Shown: positions 1 to 8,585, counted from the first letter of the stretch. The stretch: DNA of 64,000 bases from Janthinobacterium violaceinigrum (GCF_009208555.1 NZ_WFLI01000027.1:1-64000); one strand, 5' to 3'. Translations and numbers: made by a program. The notes: generated from the letters alone by a model not told the origin.

Positions 1-117
1 GACATCAGCCACTACCTGATGCACCGGTATAACTGGATACGGCCACATCAGTTCAATGAGGGATTGGCTCCGGCCGTCACCGAAGAAAAACTTAACGTAG
101 TGTCCGGGATGGGTTGA
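1..117 (+). CDS. IS3-family transposase, C-terminal end (partial)
   Basis: Frame 1 is open from the window edge to a TGA at 115-117 and gives 38 residues. They include YNWIRPHQ followed by NEGLAPA, which resembles the end of the DDE integrase core of IS3-type transposases (OrfB), where the final helix carries a Y-N-x-x-R-P-H motif. The 5' part lies outside the window, so the copy cannot be judged intact or broken. The element ends within roughly the next hundred bases, but without the left end I cannot identify the terminal inverted repeat or a target duplication. Base composition is lower in GC than the core genes further right, as expected of a mobile element. Confidence 0.75.
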   Translation, partial: DISHYLMHRYNWIRPHQFNEGLAPAVTEEKLNVVSGMG

Positions 118-602
118 CCACTACACTCCATAACCTCGCGAACGCTGCGACCCTATCGTAAGACCCCTCGAACCCCTGTTCCTTTAAGTCCTAATGAATC
201 CGTTTTAGCGTGCGCCGTTGCTTGCGCGTCCGCGCTGCTTCAGTTTGCAAATTACGCGGTGAAATGGGTCAGATTTCACTGCAAATCAACTGGTCGCTGC
301 TCTGAGAAAAACGTTTCCGCATCGCCCGTTTCGGGTGACACAATAGAAAAGCGTTGCGTGCGGAATGAAATTTATCCTAACCTATTGATATAAATGGGAA
401 ATTTAGGAGACTTGAAAACTAGAGTCTGTTAGTCATTACAGACCGATGATGCACTGGCATGATCGATCCAGCGCAAATGACCCTACGAGTAGGCGAAAAA
501 AAAGCTGTCATTGTGTTGTCATTCCCAGGCTAAAACAGCCCAAAAACAACCCAAATAATGACAGCCTTCTTCTTGCTAACTACTTGATTCTAAATAATTC
601 AG
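118..602. other. Gene-free stretch between IS remnant and tmRNA
   Basis: About 485 bases with no credible gene. It is AT-richer than the rest of the window and holds the probable right end of the IS element, short uninformative open frames, and close to the tmRNA a stem-loop that reads as a minus-strand terminator (annotated separately). I see no integrase gene and no recognisable duplicate of the tmRNA 3' end in this stretch. Confidence 0.6.
496..565 (-). terminator. Probable rho-independent terminator of ssrA
   Basis: Read on the minus strand, AATGACAGC (504-512) pairs with GGCTGTCATT (557-566), enclosing a smaller GGCT/AGCC hairpin, and is followed by eight T residues (503-496). It starts about 37 bases past the tmRNA 3' end. 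The long loop makes it atypical, hence moderate confidence. Confidence 0.5.
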
Positions 603-963
603 TGGTGGAGACGGCGGGAATCGAACCCGCGTCCGCAAGCACTCCACAGACAGTTCTACATACTTAGCACTATCATTTAATTTAACTCAGCCAGCACGGA
701 TGTGCACGTTATGGGCAAGCGAGTTACCTATTATTTAGTCGGACGCTAAGTAACCCAGCATACGACGAGTCCCTGTAAATGACTCTAGAGCTTTTGACGG
801 CCCACCCCAGGGACGAGGTGTTCTAGAGCTAACAGCGATTAAGCTGCCAGTGCGTACGAGTTATCGTTTGCAGTTAAGTTTTTTCAGGTTGTATTTACGA
901 GGTAGCCCGCCCTCGGTATGCCCTGCGCTGCTTTGCAACCCACGTCGAAACCAGGTCGTCCCC
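603..963 (-). ncRNA. ssrA: tmRNA (transfer-messenger RNA)
   Basis: On the minus strand the RNA begins GGGGACG at 963 and ends CGTCTCC-A-CCA at 603. These ends form a 7-bp acceptor stem with one G-U pair. The T-arm is visible as GGTTCGATTCC near the 3' end, and the CCA is encoded. A short reading frame inside encodes the proteolysis tag. The length (361 nt) and undivided layout fit one-piece bacterial tmRNA. It frees ribosomes stalled on broken mRNAs together with SmpB, which is not in this window. The 3' end of ssrA is a common integration site for genomic islands, and a transposase remnant lies about 490 bases beyond it. Confidence 0.97.
839..871 (-). other. tmRNA tag-peptide reading frame
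   Basis: The minus strand reads GCA AAC GAT AAC TCG TAC GCA CTG GCA GCT TAA, giving the tag ANDNSYALAA and a stop. The ANDxxxALAA pattern is typical of betaproteobacterial tags, and the LAA end is the ClpXP/ClpAP degradation signal. Confidence 0.95.
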
Positions 964-974
964 ACAGAACCTTC

Positions 975-980
975 ATTGTA
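975..980 (-). promoter_or_regulatory. Probable -10 box of ssrA
   Basis: TACAAT on the minus strand lies 12 bases before the mature tmRNA 5' end, consistent with a short 5' extension removed by RNase P. No clear -35 element is visible at the expected distance. Confidence 0.45.
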
Positions 981-1046
981 GCGCAATCTTCACACTCTTG
1001 CATGATGCATTCGTAGAGCGGCGCGACAAGTACGGTCTATGCGGAT

Positions 1047-1760
1047 CTATGCCGCCAGATGCCCGTCCTGCGCCGCCTTCACTACGCCCGTCACTAGGTC
1101 GAGCAAGGCTTGCGGCGTGTCCAGCAGGTGGTCGGCGTTCCAGTGCTGCGGTTCGACGGCGCCGCAGTAGCCCCAGGCGCAGGCCACCGTGCGCATGCCG
1201 GCGGCGCGGCCGGCCTGGATGTCGCGCAGGTCGTCGCCCACGTACCAGCAGTCTTGCGGCGCCAGGTCCAGGCGGCGCGCTGCTTCCAGCAGGGGGGCGG
1301 GGTGCGGTTTCGGGTGGGGCATGGTGTCGCCCGAGATCACGCAGCCGGCTGCGCCCAGGCCGATCTGGCCCACCAGCGGGTCGGTGAAGCGGGCGGCCTT
1401 GTTGGTGACCACGCCCCAGGCCAGGCCCAGCGCCTGCAGGCCGTCGAGCATGGCGGGGATGCCGTCGAACAAGCGGCTTTCCACGGCCAGCGCCGCTTCG
1501 TAATTGTTCAGGAAGCCGTCCTTCAGGGCTTCGTAGCCGCTTTCGCCCGGTTGGACGCCATAGGACGCGCCGATCATGCCGCGCGCGCCGGCCGAGGCGG
1601 TGGGGCGCAGGATCTCATACGGGGTGGGCGCCAGGCCGGCGCGCGCGCGCAGCAGATTGATGGCCGCCGCCAGGTCGGGCGCGGTGTCGGCCAGGGTGCC
1701 GTCGAGGTCGAACAGGATGGCGCGCGGGGCTGGCAGGGGGGCTGTAATCATGGCGGGCAA
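1047..1760 (-). CDS. gph: HAD-superfamily phosphatase (Gph/MupP type)
   Basis: A 237-residue HAD-IA hydrolase. The nucleophile motif DLDGT is at residues 18-22, VVTNK provides the second motif, PKPHP contains the conserved lysine, and GDDLRDIQAG is the acidic metal-binding motif. It is the second gene after ubiG on the same strand, 59 bases downstream, so the two are probably co-transcribed. It would usually be annotated phosphoglycolate phosphatase. In Pseudomonas, however, the gene at this exact place (beside ubiG and close to gyrA-serC-pheA) is MupP, the MurNAc-6-phosphate phosphatase of peptidoglycan recycling, so that role is at least as likely here. A second ATG lies three codons downstream. 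Confidence 0.85.
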   Translation of the reverse strand: MPAMITAPLPAPRAILFDLDGTLADTAPDLAAAINLLRARAGLAPTPYEILRPTASAGARGMIGASYGVQPGESGYEALKDGFLNNYEAALAVESRLFDGIPAMLDGLQALGLAWGVVTNKAARFTDPLVGQIGLGAAGCVISGDTMPHPKPHPAPLLEAARRLDLAPQDCWYVGDDLRDIQAGRAAGMRTVACAWGYCGAVEPQHWNADHLLDTPQALLDLVTGVVKAAQDGHLAA

Positions 1761-1819
1761 AGTGTGTCAAGTAGGAATGAAAAATGGCGGCCGCAGCCGC
1801 CTTGTATTGTGCGTGATGG

Positions 1820-2515
1820 TTACAGCGGCCGGGTGCAGGCCACCAGATAATTGACGCTGGTATCGCTATTAAGTGAGTAAATCTTGGTCAGCGGATTGTA
1901 GCCCATGCCGCGCATGCTGTTGACGTCCAGGCCGGCGCTGCGCACGTATTGCGACAGTTCGGCCGGGGTGATGAACTTGTCATAGTCGTGCGTGCCTTTC
2001 GGCAGCAGGCGCAGCAGGTATTCGGCGCCCAGGATGGCGAACAGATACGCTTTCGGGTTGCGGTTCAGGGTCGACAGGAAGACGTGGCCGCCCGGTTTTA
2101 CCAGCGCGGCGCAGGCTTTCACGATGGCGGCGGGGTCCGGCACGTGCTCGAGCATTTCCATGCAGGTCACGACGTCGTACTGGCCCGGCTCTTCCTCGGC
2201 CATGGCTTCGGCGGCGATCAGCTTGTAGCGCACCTTGGCGCCCGATTCCAGGCTGTGCAAGTCGGCCACTTTCAGGGCCTTGTCGGACAGGTCGATGCCC
2301 GTCACGTCGGCACCCTTGCGGGCCATCGATTCGGCCAGGATGCCGCCGCCGCAGCCGATGTCGATCACGCGCTTGCCGGCCAGCGGCACTTTCGCGTTGA
2401 TCCATTCCAGGCGCAGGGGGTTAATTTCGTGCAGGGGACGAAACTCGGAAGTGGGGTCCCACCAGCGGTGGGCCAGCTCACTGAATTTTTGGATTTCAAG
2501 AGGGTCGGCGTTCAT
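1820..2515 (-). CDS. ubiG: Ubiquinone biosynthesis O-methyltransferase
   Basis: A 231-residue class I SAM-dependent methyltransferase that carries out both O-methylations of ubiquinone synthesis. The SAM-binding motif VIDIGCGGG follows a typical UbiG N-terminus (MNADPLEIQKFSELAHRWWD). The LEHVPDP and NRNPKAYLFAI segments are also characteristic of the family. I chose the ATG at 2515 because the family begins there. The frame is open for another 37 codons upstream, but those cross the ompA terminator and look non-coding. Leads into the HAD phosphatase gene. Confidence 0.95.
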   Translation of the reverse strand: MNADPLEIQKFSELAHRWWDPTSEFRPLHEINPLRLEWINAKVPLAGKRVIDIGCGGGILAESMARKGADVTGIDLSDKALKVADLHSLESGAKVRYKLIAAEAMAEEEPGQYDVVTCMEMLEHVPDPAAIVKACAALVKPGGHVFLSTLNRNPKAYLFAILGAEYLLRLLPKGTHDYDKFITPAELSQYVRSAGLDVNSMRGMGYNPLTKIYSLNSDTSVNYLVACTRPL

Positions 2516-2560
2516 AGGTCGAATAATAGCGGCAATTTTACAATTGGGCAGCCACGGACG

Positions 2561-2590
2561 AAAAAAAACCCCGCCGTGGCGGGGTTTTTT
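2561..2590 (-). terminator. Rho-independent terminator of ompA
   Basis: A GC stem (CCCCGCC/GGCGGGG) with a very short loop is flanked by eight A on one side and six T on the other, so it can act on both strands. It lies 60 bases past the ompA stop and just before the ubiG start, separating the two minus-strand units. Confidence 0.85.
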
Positions 2591-2649
2591 CATGATGTCC
2601 TTGACTTGCGCGATGACTTGCGGCAAGTCCCAGGTTAGCGGTTCAGCGA

Positions 2650-3360
2650 TTACTTGTTGCGGGTACCAACAACTTCGATTTCCACGCGACGGTTTTTCGC
2701 ACGGCCTTCGGCAGTTTTGTTGTCAGCAACAGGTTGTTTCTCGCCTTTGCCTTCGGTGTACACGCGGTTGCTTTCAACGCCTTTGGAAACCAGGTAGGCT
2801 TTGACAGCATCAGCACGACGTACCGACAGTTTTTGGTTGTAAGCATCGGTGCCGACGGAGTCGGTGTGACCCACAGCGATGATGACTTCCAGGTTGATGC
2901 CGCCCAGTTGTGCGGACAGCTCGTCCAGCTTGGCTTTGCCTTCTGGCTTCAGCGTTGCTTTGTCGAAATCGAAGAATGCATCAGCAGCGAAGCTGACTTT
3001 TTCCGAGGTAGGAGCAACAACGACTGGCACTGGTACGACAACGACTGGTGCCGGTGCTGGTACGACTGGTGCTGGTGGTGCTACGCATTTGCCGTCTTGC
3101 AGGGTTTCTGGCTCTACGCACAGTGGCACGTCGCAACCTGGCACCGCGTCAGCAGGTGTCCAGTAGCCGGTACGCCAGCACAGACCGAATGGGTCACGCA
3201 CGATGACGCCGCGAGCATCTTGCACGTAAGCGCTTTTTGGGCTTGGTGCTTTGATGTCAGTGGTAACTGGCGCGAACGGTGGGGAGGTTGGGGTTTGGGC
3301 CGAAGCCGAGCCAGCAATCACTGCGGATGCAGCGAAAAACAGCGTTACAAATTTATTCAT
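2650..3360 (-). CDS. ompA: OmpA family outer-membrane protein
   Basis: A 236-residue exported protein. It has a signal peptide (about residues 1-21, cleavage after SASA), an N-terminal segment with four cysteines near residues 60-90, and a Pro/Val/Ala linker around residues 90-115. It ends in an OmpA-like peptidoglycan-binding domain that includes FDFDKATL, GHTDSVG and NRRVEIEV. It lacks the eight-stranded barrel of E. coli OmpA and is shorter, so it may be periplasmic or lipid-proximal and tether the outer membrane to the wall. The start at 3360 has an AGGAA ribosome site. Third-codon positions are noticeably less GC-rich than in its neighbours, as in other highly expressed genes here such as rpsA. 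Confidence 0.9.
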   Translation of the reverse strand: MNKFVTLFFAASAVIAGSASAQTPTSPPFAPVTTDIKAPSPKSAYVQDARGVIVRDPFGLCWRTGYWTPADAVPGCDVPLCVEPETLQDGKCVAPPAPVVPAPAPVVVVPVPVVVAPTSEKVSFAADAFFDFDKATLKPEGKAKLDELSAQLGGINLEVIIAVGHTDSVGTDAYNQKLSVRRADAVKAYLVSKGVESNRVYTEGKGEKQPVADNKTAEGRAKNRRVEIEVVGTRNK

Positions 3361-3751
3361 TCTTTTTTCCTTTCGGGGGGTGATATCCGCAGAACAACAC
3401 TGCGCTACTGGTGCTACGTGCCAAGATTTTATCATGTAGACCATATGCGCTCGTTTCAGATTGCGAAACTAGCAATTAACTTCCCAGTCATTTTGCCACA
3501 CGCATCAGGGGCGCACGACCGTGGTTAAATCAAAGCTTGCCCGATTTTAGACCGTGCGTTGTTTTTGCGCAACGAAAATGCCCATTTGTAACGCGGCTGT
3601 AACAATTGATCGCTTTTTTTGCCTCTTTTCAGGGCAGGTATCTTGAACTGGTATTGCCATTGTGCATTATCGGCAGGCCGGCATGCACGCCGCCGGTGCA
3701 AACTGACAATATTGTCGGCATGGCCAATTTGTACAGGGAGCTGGGCGCGCA

Positions 3752-3760
3752 TGCTAAAAT
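3752..3760 (+). promoter_or_regulatory. Candidate gyrA extended -10 promoter
   Basis: TGCTAAAAT matches an extended -10 (TGn plus TAAAAT). The best -35-like hexamer (TTGTAC at 3729-3734) is 20 bases upstream, too far for a canonical spacer. If used, gyrA has a leader of about 250 bases. Confidence 0.35.
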
Positions 3761-3812
3761 CGTGCGCTTGACTGTTAAGAGTGTCGAGCAAATGCCCACG
3801 GCGGCACGGCAT

Positions 3813-3847
3813 GGCCAGCACGTACCCCTGCGGTACGCGTACTGGCC
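3813..3847 (+). repeat. Imperfect hairpin in the gyrA leader
   Basis: GGCCAG at 3813 pairs with CTGGCC ending at 3847, with an inner CGTACC/GGTACG pairing and a CCTGC loop. The surrounding 60 bases contain four GTAC tetramers. It could be a structured leader or a degenerate palindromic repeat. There is no T-run after it, so it is not a simple terminator. Confidence 0.5.
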
Positions 3848-4016
3848 GTACCGCCAGCCCGCCGATTTGTGCAGGCACTCTGCGACATGGAGACCGGGCC
3901 GCGCCAGCAGCGCGCGGCGCGGCGTCCACGACGACAGCCGCCTAGGATATGCAGTATTGCGTCATACATTGCGTAACAGATAAGTTAACCACAGCCTGAG
4001 ATCAGTCGAACCGCCA

Positions 4017-6695
4017 ATGGATCAATTCGCAAAAGAAACAATTCCTATTTCCCTCGAAGAAGAGATGCGCAAGAGCTACCTCGATTACGCCATGAGCGTG
4101 ATCGTCGGTCGCGCCTTGCCCGATGCGCGTGATGGCTTGAAGCCAGTGCACCGCCGCGTCTTGTTCGCGATGCATGAAATGAATAACGTGTGGAACCGCC
4201 CTTACGTCAAGTGCGCCCGCGTGGTCGGCGAAACCATGGGTAAATACCATCCCCACGGCGATGCCTCGATCTACGACACCTTGGTGCGCATGGCGCAAGA
4301 TTTTTCGCTGCGCTACATGCTCGTCGATGGCCAGGGCAACTTCGGTTCCGTCGACGGCGACGGCGCCGCGGCGATGCGTTACACCGAGTGCCGCCTGGAC
4401 AAGATCGCCAGCGAGCTGCTGGCCGATATCGACAAGGATACCGTCGACTTCCAGCCCAACTACGATGGCAAGGAAAAGGAACCGACGGTCTTGCCGACGC
4501 GTATCCCGAACCTGCTGATCAACGGCTCGTCCGGTATCGCCGTTGGCATGGCGACGAACATTCCGCCACACAACATCACGGAAGTCATCGACGGCGCGCT
4601 GCACGTGCTGCGCAACCCCGATTGCACGATCGATGAATTGATCGAGCTGATCCCGGCGCCCGATTTCCCGACGGCCGGCATCATCTATGGCGTGTCCGGC
4701 GTGCGCGACGGCTACCGCACGGGCCGCGGCCGCGTGGTGATGCGCGCCAAGACCCACTTCGAAGAATACGGCAAGGATGGCGGCCGCATCGCCATCATCG
4801 TCGACGAGCTGCCATTCCAGGTCAACAAGAAATCCTTGCTGGAACGCATCGCCGAAAACGTGCGCGACAAGAAGCTCGACGGCATTTCCGACATCCGCGA
4901 CGAATCCGACAAGTCGGGCATGCGCGTGGTGATCGAGCTGAAACGGGGCGAAGTGCCGGAAGTGGTGCTCAACAACCTGTACAAGCAGACCCAGTTGCAG
5001 GACACCTTCGGCATGAACATGGTGGCCCTGGTCGACGGCCAGCCGAAACTGCTGAACCTCAAGCAGATGCTGCAATGCTTCCTGTCGCACCGCCGCGAAG
5101 TGGTCACACGCCGCACCGTGTTCGAACTGCGCAAGGCGCGCGAACGCGGCCACGTACTGGAAGGCCTGGCAGTCGCGCTGGCCAACATCGATGACTTCAT
5201 CGCCATCATCAAGGCCGCGCCGACGCCGCCGATCGCCAAGGTCGAGCTGATGGCCAAGGCCTGGGATTCGTCCGTCGTGCGCGAAATGCTGGCCCGCACG
5301 GGCGACGGCACGACGCCGGGCGGCGTGGACGCCTACCGTCCGGAAAACCTGCCGAAGCACTACGGCATGCAGACGGATGGCCTGTACAAGCTGTCGGACG
5401 ACCAGGCGCAGGAAATTCTGCAGATGCGCCTGCAGCGCCTGACCGGCCTGGAGCAGGACAAGATCGTCAACGAGTACAAGGACGTGATGGCACATATCGC
5501 CGACCTGCTCGACATCCTGGCCAAGCCGGAACGCGTCACCGTCATCATCACCGATGAAATGACGGCGGCGAAGAACGAATACGGCGCCGGCAACAAGGAC
5601 GTGCGCCGCTCGCAGATCGAACTCAATGCCACCGACCTGGAAACGGAAGACCTGATCACGCCGCAGGACATGGTCGTGACCCTGTCGCACACCGGTTACA
5701 TGAAGGCGCAGCCGATCACCGAATACCGCGCGCAGAAGCGCGGCGGACGGGGCAAGCAGGCGATGGCGACGAAAGAGGAAGACTGGATCGACCAGCTGTT
5801 CATCGCCAACACGCACGACTACATCCTGTGCTTCTCGGATCGCGGCCGCATGTACTGGCTGAAGGTATGGGAAGTGCCGCAAGGCTCGCGCAATTCGCGC
5901 GGCAAGCCGATCGTCAACATGTTCCCGCTGCAGGACAACGAAAAGATCACCGTGATCCTGCCGCTGTCGGGCGAGAACCGCACGTTCCCGGAAGACCATT
6001 ACGTGTTCATGTCGACCAGCCTCGGTACCGTCAAGAAGACGCCGCTGAAGGACTTCAGCAATCCACGCAAGGCCGGCATCATCGCGGTCGACCTGGACGA
6101 CGGCGACTTCCTGATCGGCGCGGCGCTGACCGACGGCCAGCACGACGTGATGCTGTTCTCCGATTCGGGCAAGGCAGTGCGCTTCGACGAAAACGACGTG
6201 CGTCCGATGGGCCGCACGGCGCGCGGCGTGCGCGGCATGAACCTGGAAGAAGGCCAGCACGTGATCGCCCTGCTGGTGGCCGAGAACGAGCAGCAGTCGG
6301 TGCTGACGGCCACGGAAAACGGCTACGGCAAGCGTACGCCGATCACCGAGTACACGCGCCATGGCCGCGGCACGAAAGGCATGATCGCCATCCAGACCAG
6401 CGAGCGTAACGGTAAAGTGGTTGCTGCGACCCTGGTCGATACCAGCGATGAAATCATGCTGATCACCACCGGTGGCGTGCTGATCCGCACCCGCGTGTCG
6501 GAAATCCGCGAGATGGGCCGCGCGACGCAGGGCGTGACCCTGATCGCCGTGGAAGACGGCACCAAGCTGTCCGGCCTGCAGCGCGTGGTGGAGACGGATA
6601 TCGACGAAGTCGAGCTGACGACGGAGGCGGGCACGGATGCCGCGCCGGCGGCGGCTGAACCAGCCGATCCTGTCGACCCGGCCCAGCCGGAGTAA
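4017..6695 (+). CDS. gyrA: DNA gyrase subunit A
   Basis: An 892-residue type II topoisomerase A subunit. The winged-helix/tower breakage-reunion domain is followed by a six-bladed C-terminal DNA-wrapping domain containing the GyrA box (QKRGGRGKQ) and ending in an acidic Asp/Glu/Ala-Pro tail. The catalytic tyrosine of AMRYTE is residue 122, the same number as in E. coli. The quinolone-determining region reads HPHGDASIYDT: residue 83 is alanine, where E. coli has serine, while Asp87 is kept. With GyrB it introduces negative supercoils. It is followed by a hairpin and then the DUF2059 and serC genes. Confidence 0.98.
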   Translation: MDQFAKETIPISLEEEMRKSYLDYAMSVIVGRALPDARDGLKPVHRRVLFAMHEMNNVWNRPYVKCARVVGETMGKYHPHGDASIYDTLVRMAQDFSLRYMLVDGQGNFGSVDGDGAAAMRYTECRLDKIASELLADIDKDTVDFQPNYDGKEKEPTVLPTRIPNLLINGSSGIAVGMATNIPPHNITEVIDGALHVLRNPDCTIDELIELIPAPDFPTAGIIYGVSGVRDGYRTGRGRVVMRAKTHFEEYGKDGGRIAIIVDELPFQVNKKSLLERIAENVRDKKLDGISDIRDESDKSGMRVVIELKRGEVPEVVLNNLYKQTQLQDTFGMNMVALVDGQPKLLNLKQMLQCFLSHRREVVTRRTVFELRKARERGHVLEGLAVALANIDDFIAIIKAAPTPPIAKVELMAKAWDSSVVREMLARTGDGTTPGGVDAYRPENLPKHYGMQTDGLYKLSDDQAQEILQMRLQRLTGLEQDKIVNEYKDVMAHIADLLDILAKPERVTVIITDEMTAAKNEYGAGNKDVRRSQIELNATDLETEDLITPQDMVVTLSHTGYMKAQPITEYRAQKRGGRGKQAMATKEEDWIDQLFIANTHDYILCFSDRGRMYWLKVWEVPQGSRNSRGKPIVNMFPLQDNEKITVILPLSGENRTFPEDHYVFMSTSLGTVKKTPLKDFSNPRKAGIIAVDLDDGDFLIGAALTDGQHDVMLFSDSGKAVRFDENDVRPMGRTARGVRGMNLEEGQHVIALLVAENEQQSVLTATENGYGKRTPITEYTRHGRGTKGMIAIQTSERNGKVVAATLVDTSDEIMLITTGGVLIRTRVSEIREMGRATQGVTLIAVEDGTKLSGLQRVVETDIDEVELTTEAGTDAAPAAAEPADPVDPAQPE

Positions 6696-6700
6696 GATGA

Positions 6701-6730
6701 TTGGGGCTCTTTCGGGAGCCCCAATTGCTA
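6701..6730 (+). terminator. Stem-loop after gyrA
   Basis: TTGGGGCTC (6701-6709) pairs perfectly with GAGCCCCAA (6716-6724), followed by TTGCTATT. The T-run is weak, so it may terminate only partly or act as an mRNA-stabilising 3' end. Confidence 0.65.
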
Positions 6731-6800
6731 TTGGCGCGCCAGTTGCGGCGCCAGCCTGCGTTTTTCAGCTGTTCCCCGCTTTTGTAAAGTCCCGCATGCC

Positions 6801-7385
6801 ATGAGAAAAATCGTCGCCACCTTCTTCGCCGCGTTTTCGCTGGCCTTCCTTGCGACCCTGCCGGCCCTGGCCCAGAACGCGCAAGCCACGCCCGCCCGGC
6901 AAGCTGCGCCCAGCCCCGCCATGAAAGTGGCCGTGCGGCGCATGCTCGACGCGATGCAGTTCCCGCAGCTGACGCGCAGCATCTTCGACCAGATGCTGCA
7001 ATCGGTGCCCGCCATGATCCGCCAGTCGGCACTGCAGCAGATCAGCAGCAACCCGAACCTGGACGAGCAGCGCAAGGCGCGCGCGCTTGCCAGCGCCGAG
7101 GAGGAAATCCCCGTCGCCATCGCCACCCTGACGCAGGTGCTGGCCGACCCGACCCTGATCGACGAGCTGGCCGCCGAAATGGTGCCCCTGTACGCGCGCT
7201 TTTACACGGTGCCCGAAGTCGAGCAGCTGACGACCTTCTACAAGACGCCGCTGGGGCGCAAGATGCTGGCCACCATGCCGCAGCTGTCGGCCGAATCGAT
7301 GGCCATCAGCCAGCGCGTGCTGATCCCGCGCGTGAATGCCGTGCTTGACCAGGTCATGCGGGCGGCCACGCAGTCGCCCCAATAA
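6801..7385 (+). CDS. Exported DUF2059 domain protein
   Basis: A 194-residue protein with a clear signal peptide (MRKIVATFFAAFSLAFLATL, cleavage after ALA). It continues with the helical DUF2059 fold: RRMLDAMQFPQ, a central helix pair, and FYKTPLGRKMLATMPQL, a signature seen near the end of the family. Function is unknown; family members are periplasmic. It lies between gyrA and serC, only 26 bases before the serC start, so it may share a transcript with the aromatic/serine genes. No catalytic residues stand out. Confidence 0.85.
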   Translation: MRKIVATFFAAFSLAFLATLPALAQNAQATPARQAAPSPAMKVAVRRMLDAMQFPQLTRSIFDQMLQSVPAMIRQSALQQISSNPNLDEQRKARALASAEEEIPVAIATLTQVLADPTLIDELAAEMVPLYARFYTVPEVEQLTTFYKTPLGRKMLATMPQLSAESMAISQRVLIPRVNAVLDQVMRAATQSPQ

Positions 7386-7411
7386 TTCCCATTTTTGCCA
7401 AGGATAGCCTC

Positions 7412-8503
7412 GTGACCCATATCTATAACTTCTCCGCCGGACCGGCCGTACTGCCCAAGGAAGTGCTGGCGCAAGCGGCCGCGGAAATGCAGGACTGGCA
7501 TGGCAGCGGCATGTCGGTGATGGAAATGAGCCACCGCGGTCCTGAATTCATCTCCATCTACCAGCAGGCAGTGGCCGACCTGCGCGAGCTGCTGGCCGTG
7601 CCCGCCAACTACAAGATCCTGTTCCTGCAGGGCGGCGGCCTGGGCGAGAACGCCATCATTCCCATGAATCTGGCGGGCCTGGCCGCGCAGCAGCCGGCCA
7701 CCGTGGACTTCGTGCACACGGGCTCGTGGTCCGGCAAGTCGATCCAGGAAGCGGCCAAGTATGCCAACGTCAACGTGGCCGCGTCGTCCAGGGCGGCCCG
7801 TTTCACGGGCGTGCCGCCGGTCGCCGAATGGCAGCTGACGCCGGGCGCCGCCTACCTGCACATCTGCACCAATGAAACCATCGACGGCGTGGAATTCCAG
7901 CAGGCGCCAGACGTGCCGGCAGGCACGACCATCGTGGCCGACATGTCCTCCCACATTCTGTCGCGCGTCATTGATGTGTCGCAATACGGCGTGATCTTCG
8001 GCGGCGCGCAGAAAAACATCGGCCCGGCCGGCCTGACGGTCGTCATCGTGCGCGAAGACTTGCTGGGCAAGGCGCTGCCGATCTGCCCGTCCGCTTTCGA
8101 CTGGACCATCGTGGCCGAACATGAGTCGATGTACAACACGCCGCCCACCTACGGCATCTATATCGCCGGCCTGGTTTTCCAGTGGCTGAAACGGCAAGGT
8201 GGCGTTGCAGCCATGGAACAGCGTAATATTGAGAAAGCGGCGCTGCTGTACGCGGCGCTCGATGCGGACGACTTCTACCAGAACCGGGTCGAACCGGCCT
8301 ACCGCTCGCGCATGACCATCCCGTTCTATCTGCGCGACGAAAGTCTGAACGACGCATTCCTGGCCGGCGCCAAGCAGCGCGGCCTGCTGCAACTGAAGGG
8401 CCACAAGTCCGTCGGCGGCATGCGTGCATCGATCTATAACGCGATGCCGATCGAGGGCGTGCAAGCCCTGGTCAACTATTTGAACGAGTTTGCCGGACGC
8501 TGA
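7412..8503 (+). CDS. serC: Phosphoserine aminotransferase
   Basis: A 363-residue PLP enzyme that converts 3-phosphohydroxypyruvate to phosphoserine and also serves pyridoxine synthesis. The family N-terminus (YNFSAGPAVLPKEVL) is present. The PLP-binding lysine sits in GGAQKNIGPAG, and the C-terminal GGMRASIYNAMP matches the family. The start is GTG, 8 bases after AAGGAT. It is the first gene of the serC-pheA-hisC-tyrA-aroA-cmk-rpsA run, an arrangement shared with other beta- and gammaproteobacteria. Confidence 0.97.
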   Translation: MTHIYNFSAGPAVLPKEVLAQAAAEMQDWHGSGMSVMEMSHRGPEFISIYQQAVADLRELLAVPANYKILFLQGGGLGENAIIPMNLAGLAAQQPATVDFVHTGSWSGKSIQEAAKYANVNVAASSRAARFTGVPPVAEWQLTPGAAYLHICTNETIDGVEFQQAPDVPAGTTIVADMSSHILSRVIDVSQYGVIFGGAQKNIGPAGLTVVIVREDLLGKALPICPSAFDWTIVAEHESMYNTPPTYGIYIAGLVFQWLKRQGGVAAMEQRNIEKAALLYAALDADDFYQNRVEPAYRSRMTIPFYLRDESLNDAFLAGAKQRGLLQLKGHKSVGGMRASIYNAMPIEGVQALVNYLNEFAGR

Positions 8504-8585
8504 GTCGCCTAGACGACTGCGCCGGCCCGCCGCCGGCGCAGGCCGCGCGGCCATGATTGAAGTACAGCTGACGAAACAAACCACC

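Larger units (their letters stand above)
3361..4016. other. Intergenic region between divergent ompA and gyrA
   Basis: About 650 bases separate the ompA start (minus) from the gyrA start (plus). It must hold both promoters. I can support only a gyrA-side extended -10 and a leader hairpin (annotated separately). A plus-strand frame at 3606-3983 is open but shows no protein-like composition or ribosome site. Confidence 0.6.

Noticed and set aside
446..667. 73-codon frame running into the tmRNA gene
   Set aside because: It overlaps the ssrA 3' end and terminator on the other strand, and the translation is not protein-like.
3606..3983. 125-codon frame between ompA and gyrA
   Set aside because: No ribosome site, no domain, and it overlaps the probable gyrA promoter and leader hairpin.
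4002..6362. A 786-codon open frame antisense to gyrA
   Set aside because: High-GC DNA keeps the antisense frame open. The translation is His/Arg/Val-rich without domains, while the opposite strand is clearly GyrA.
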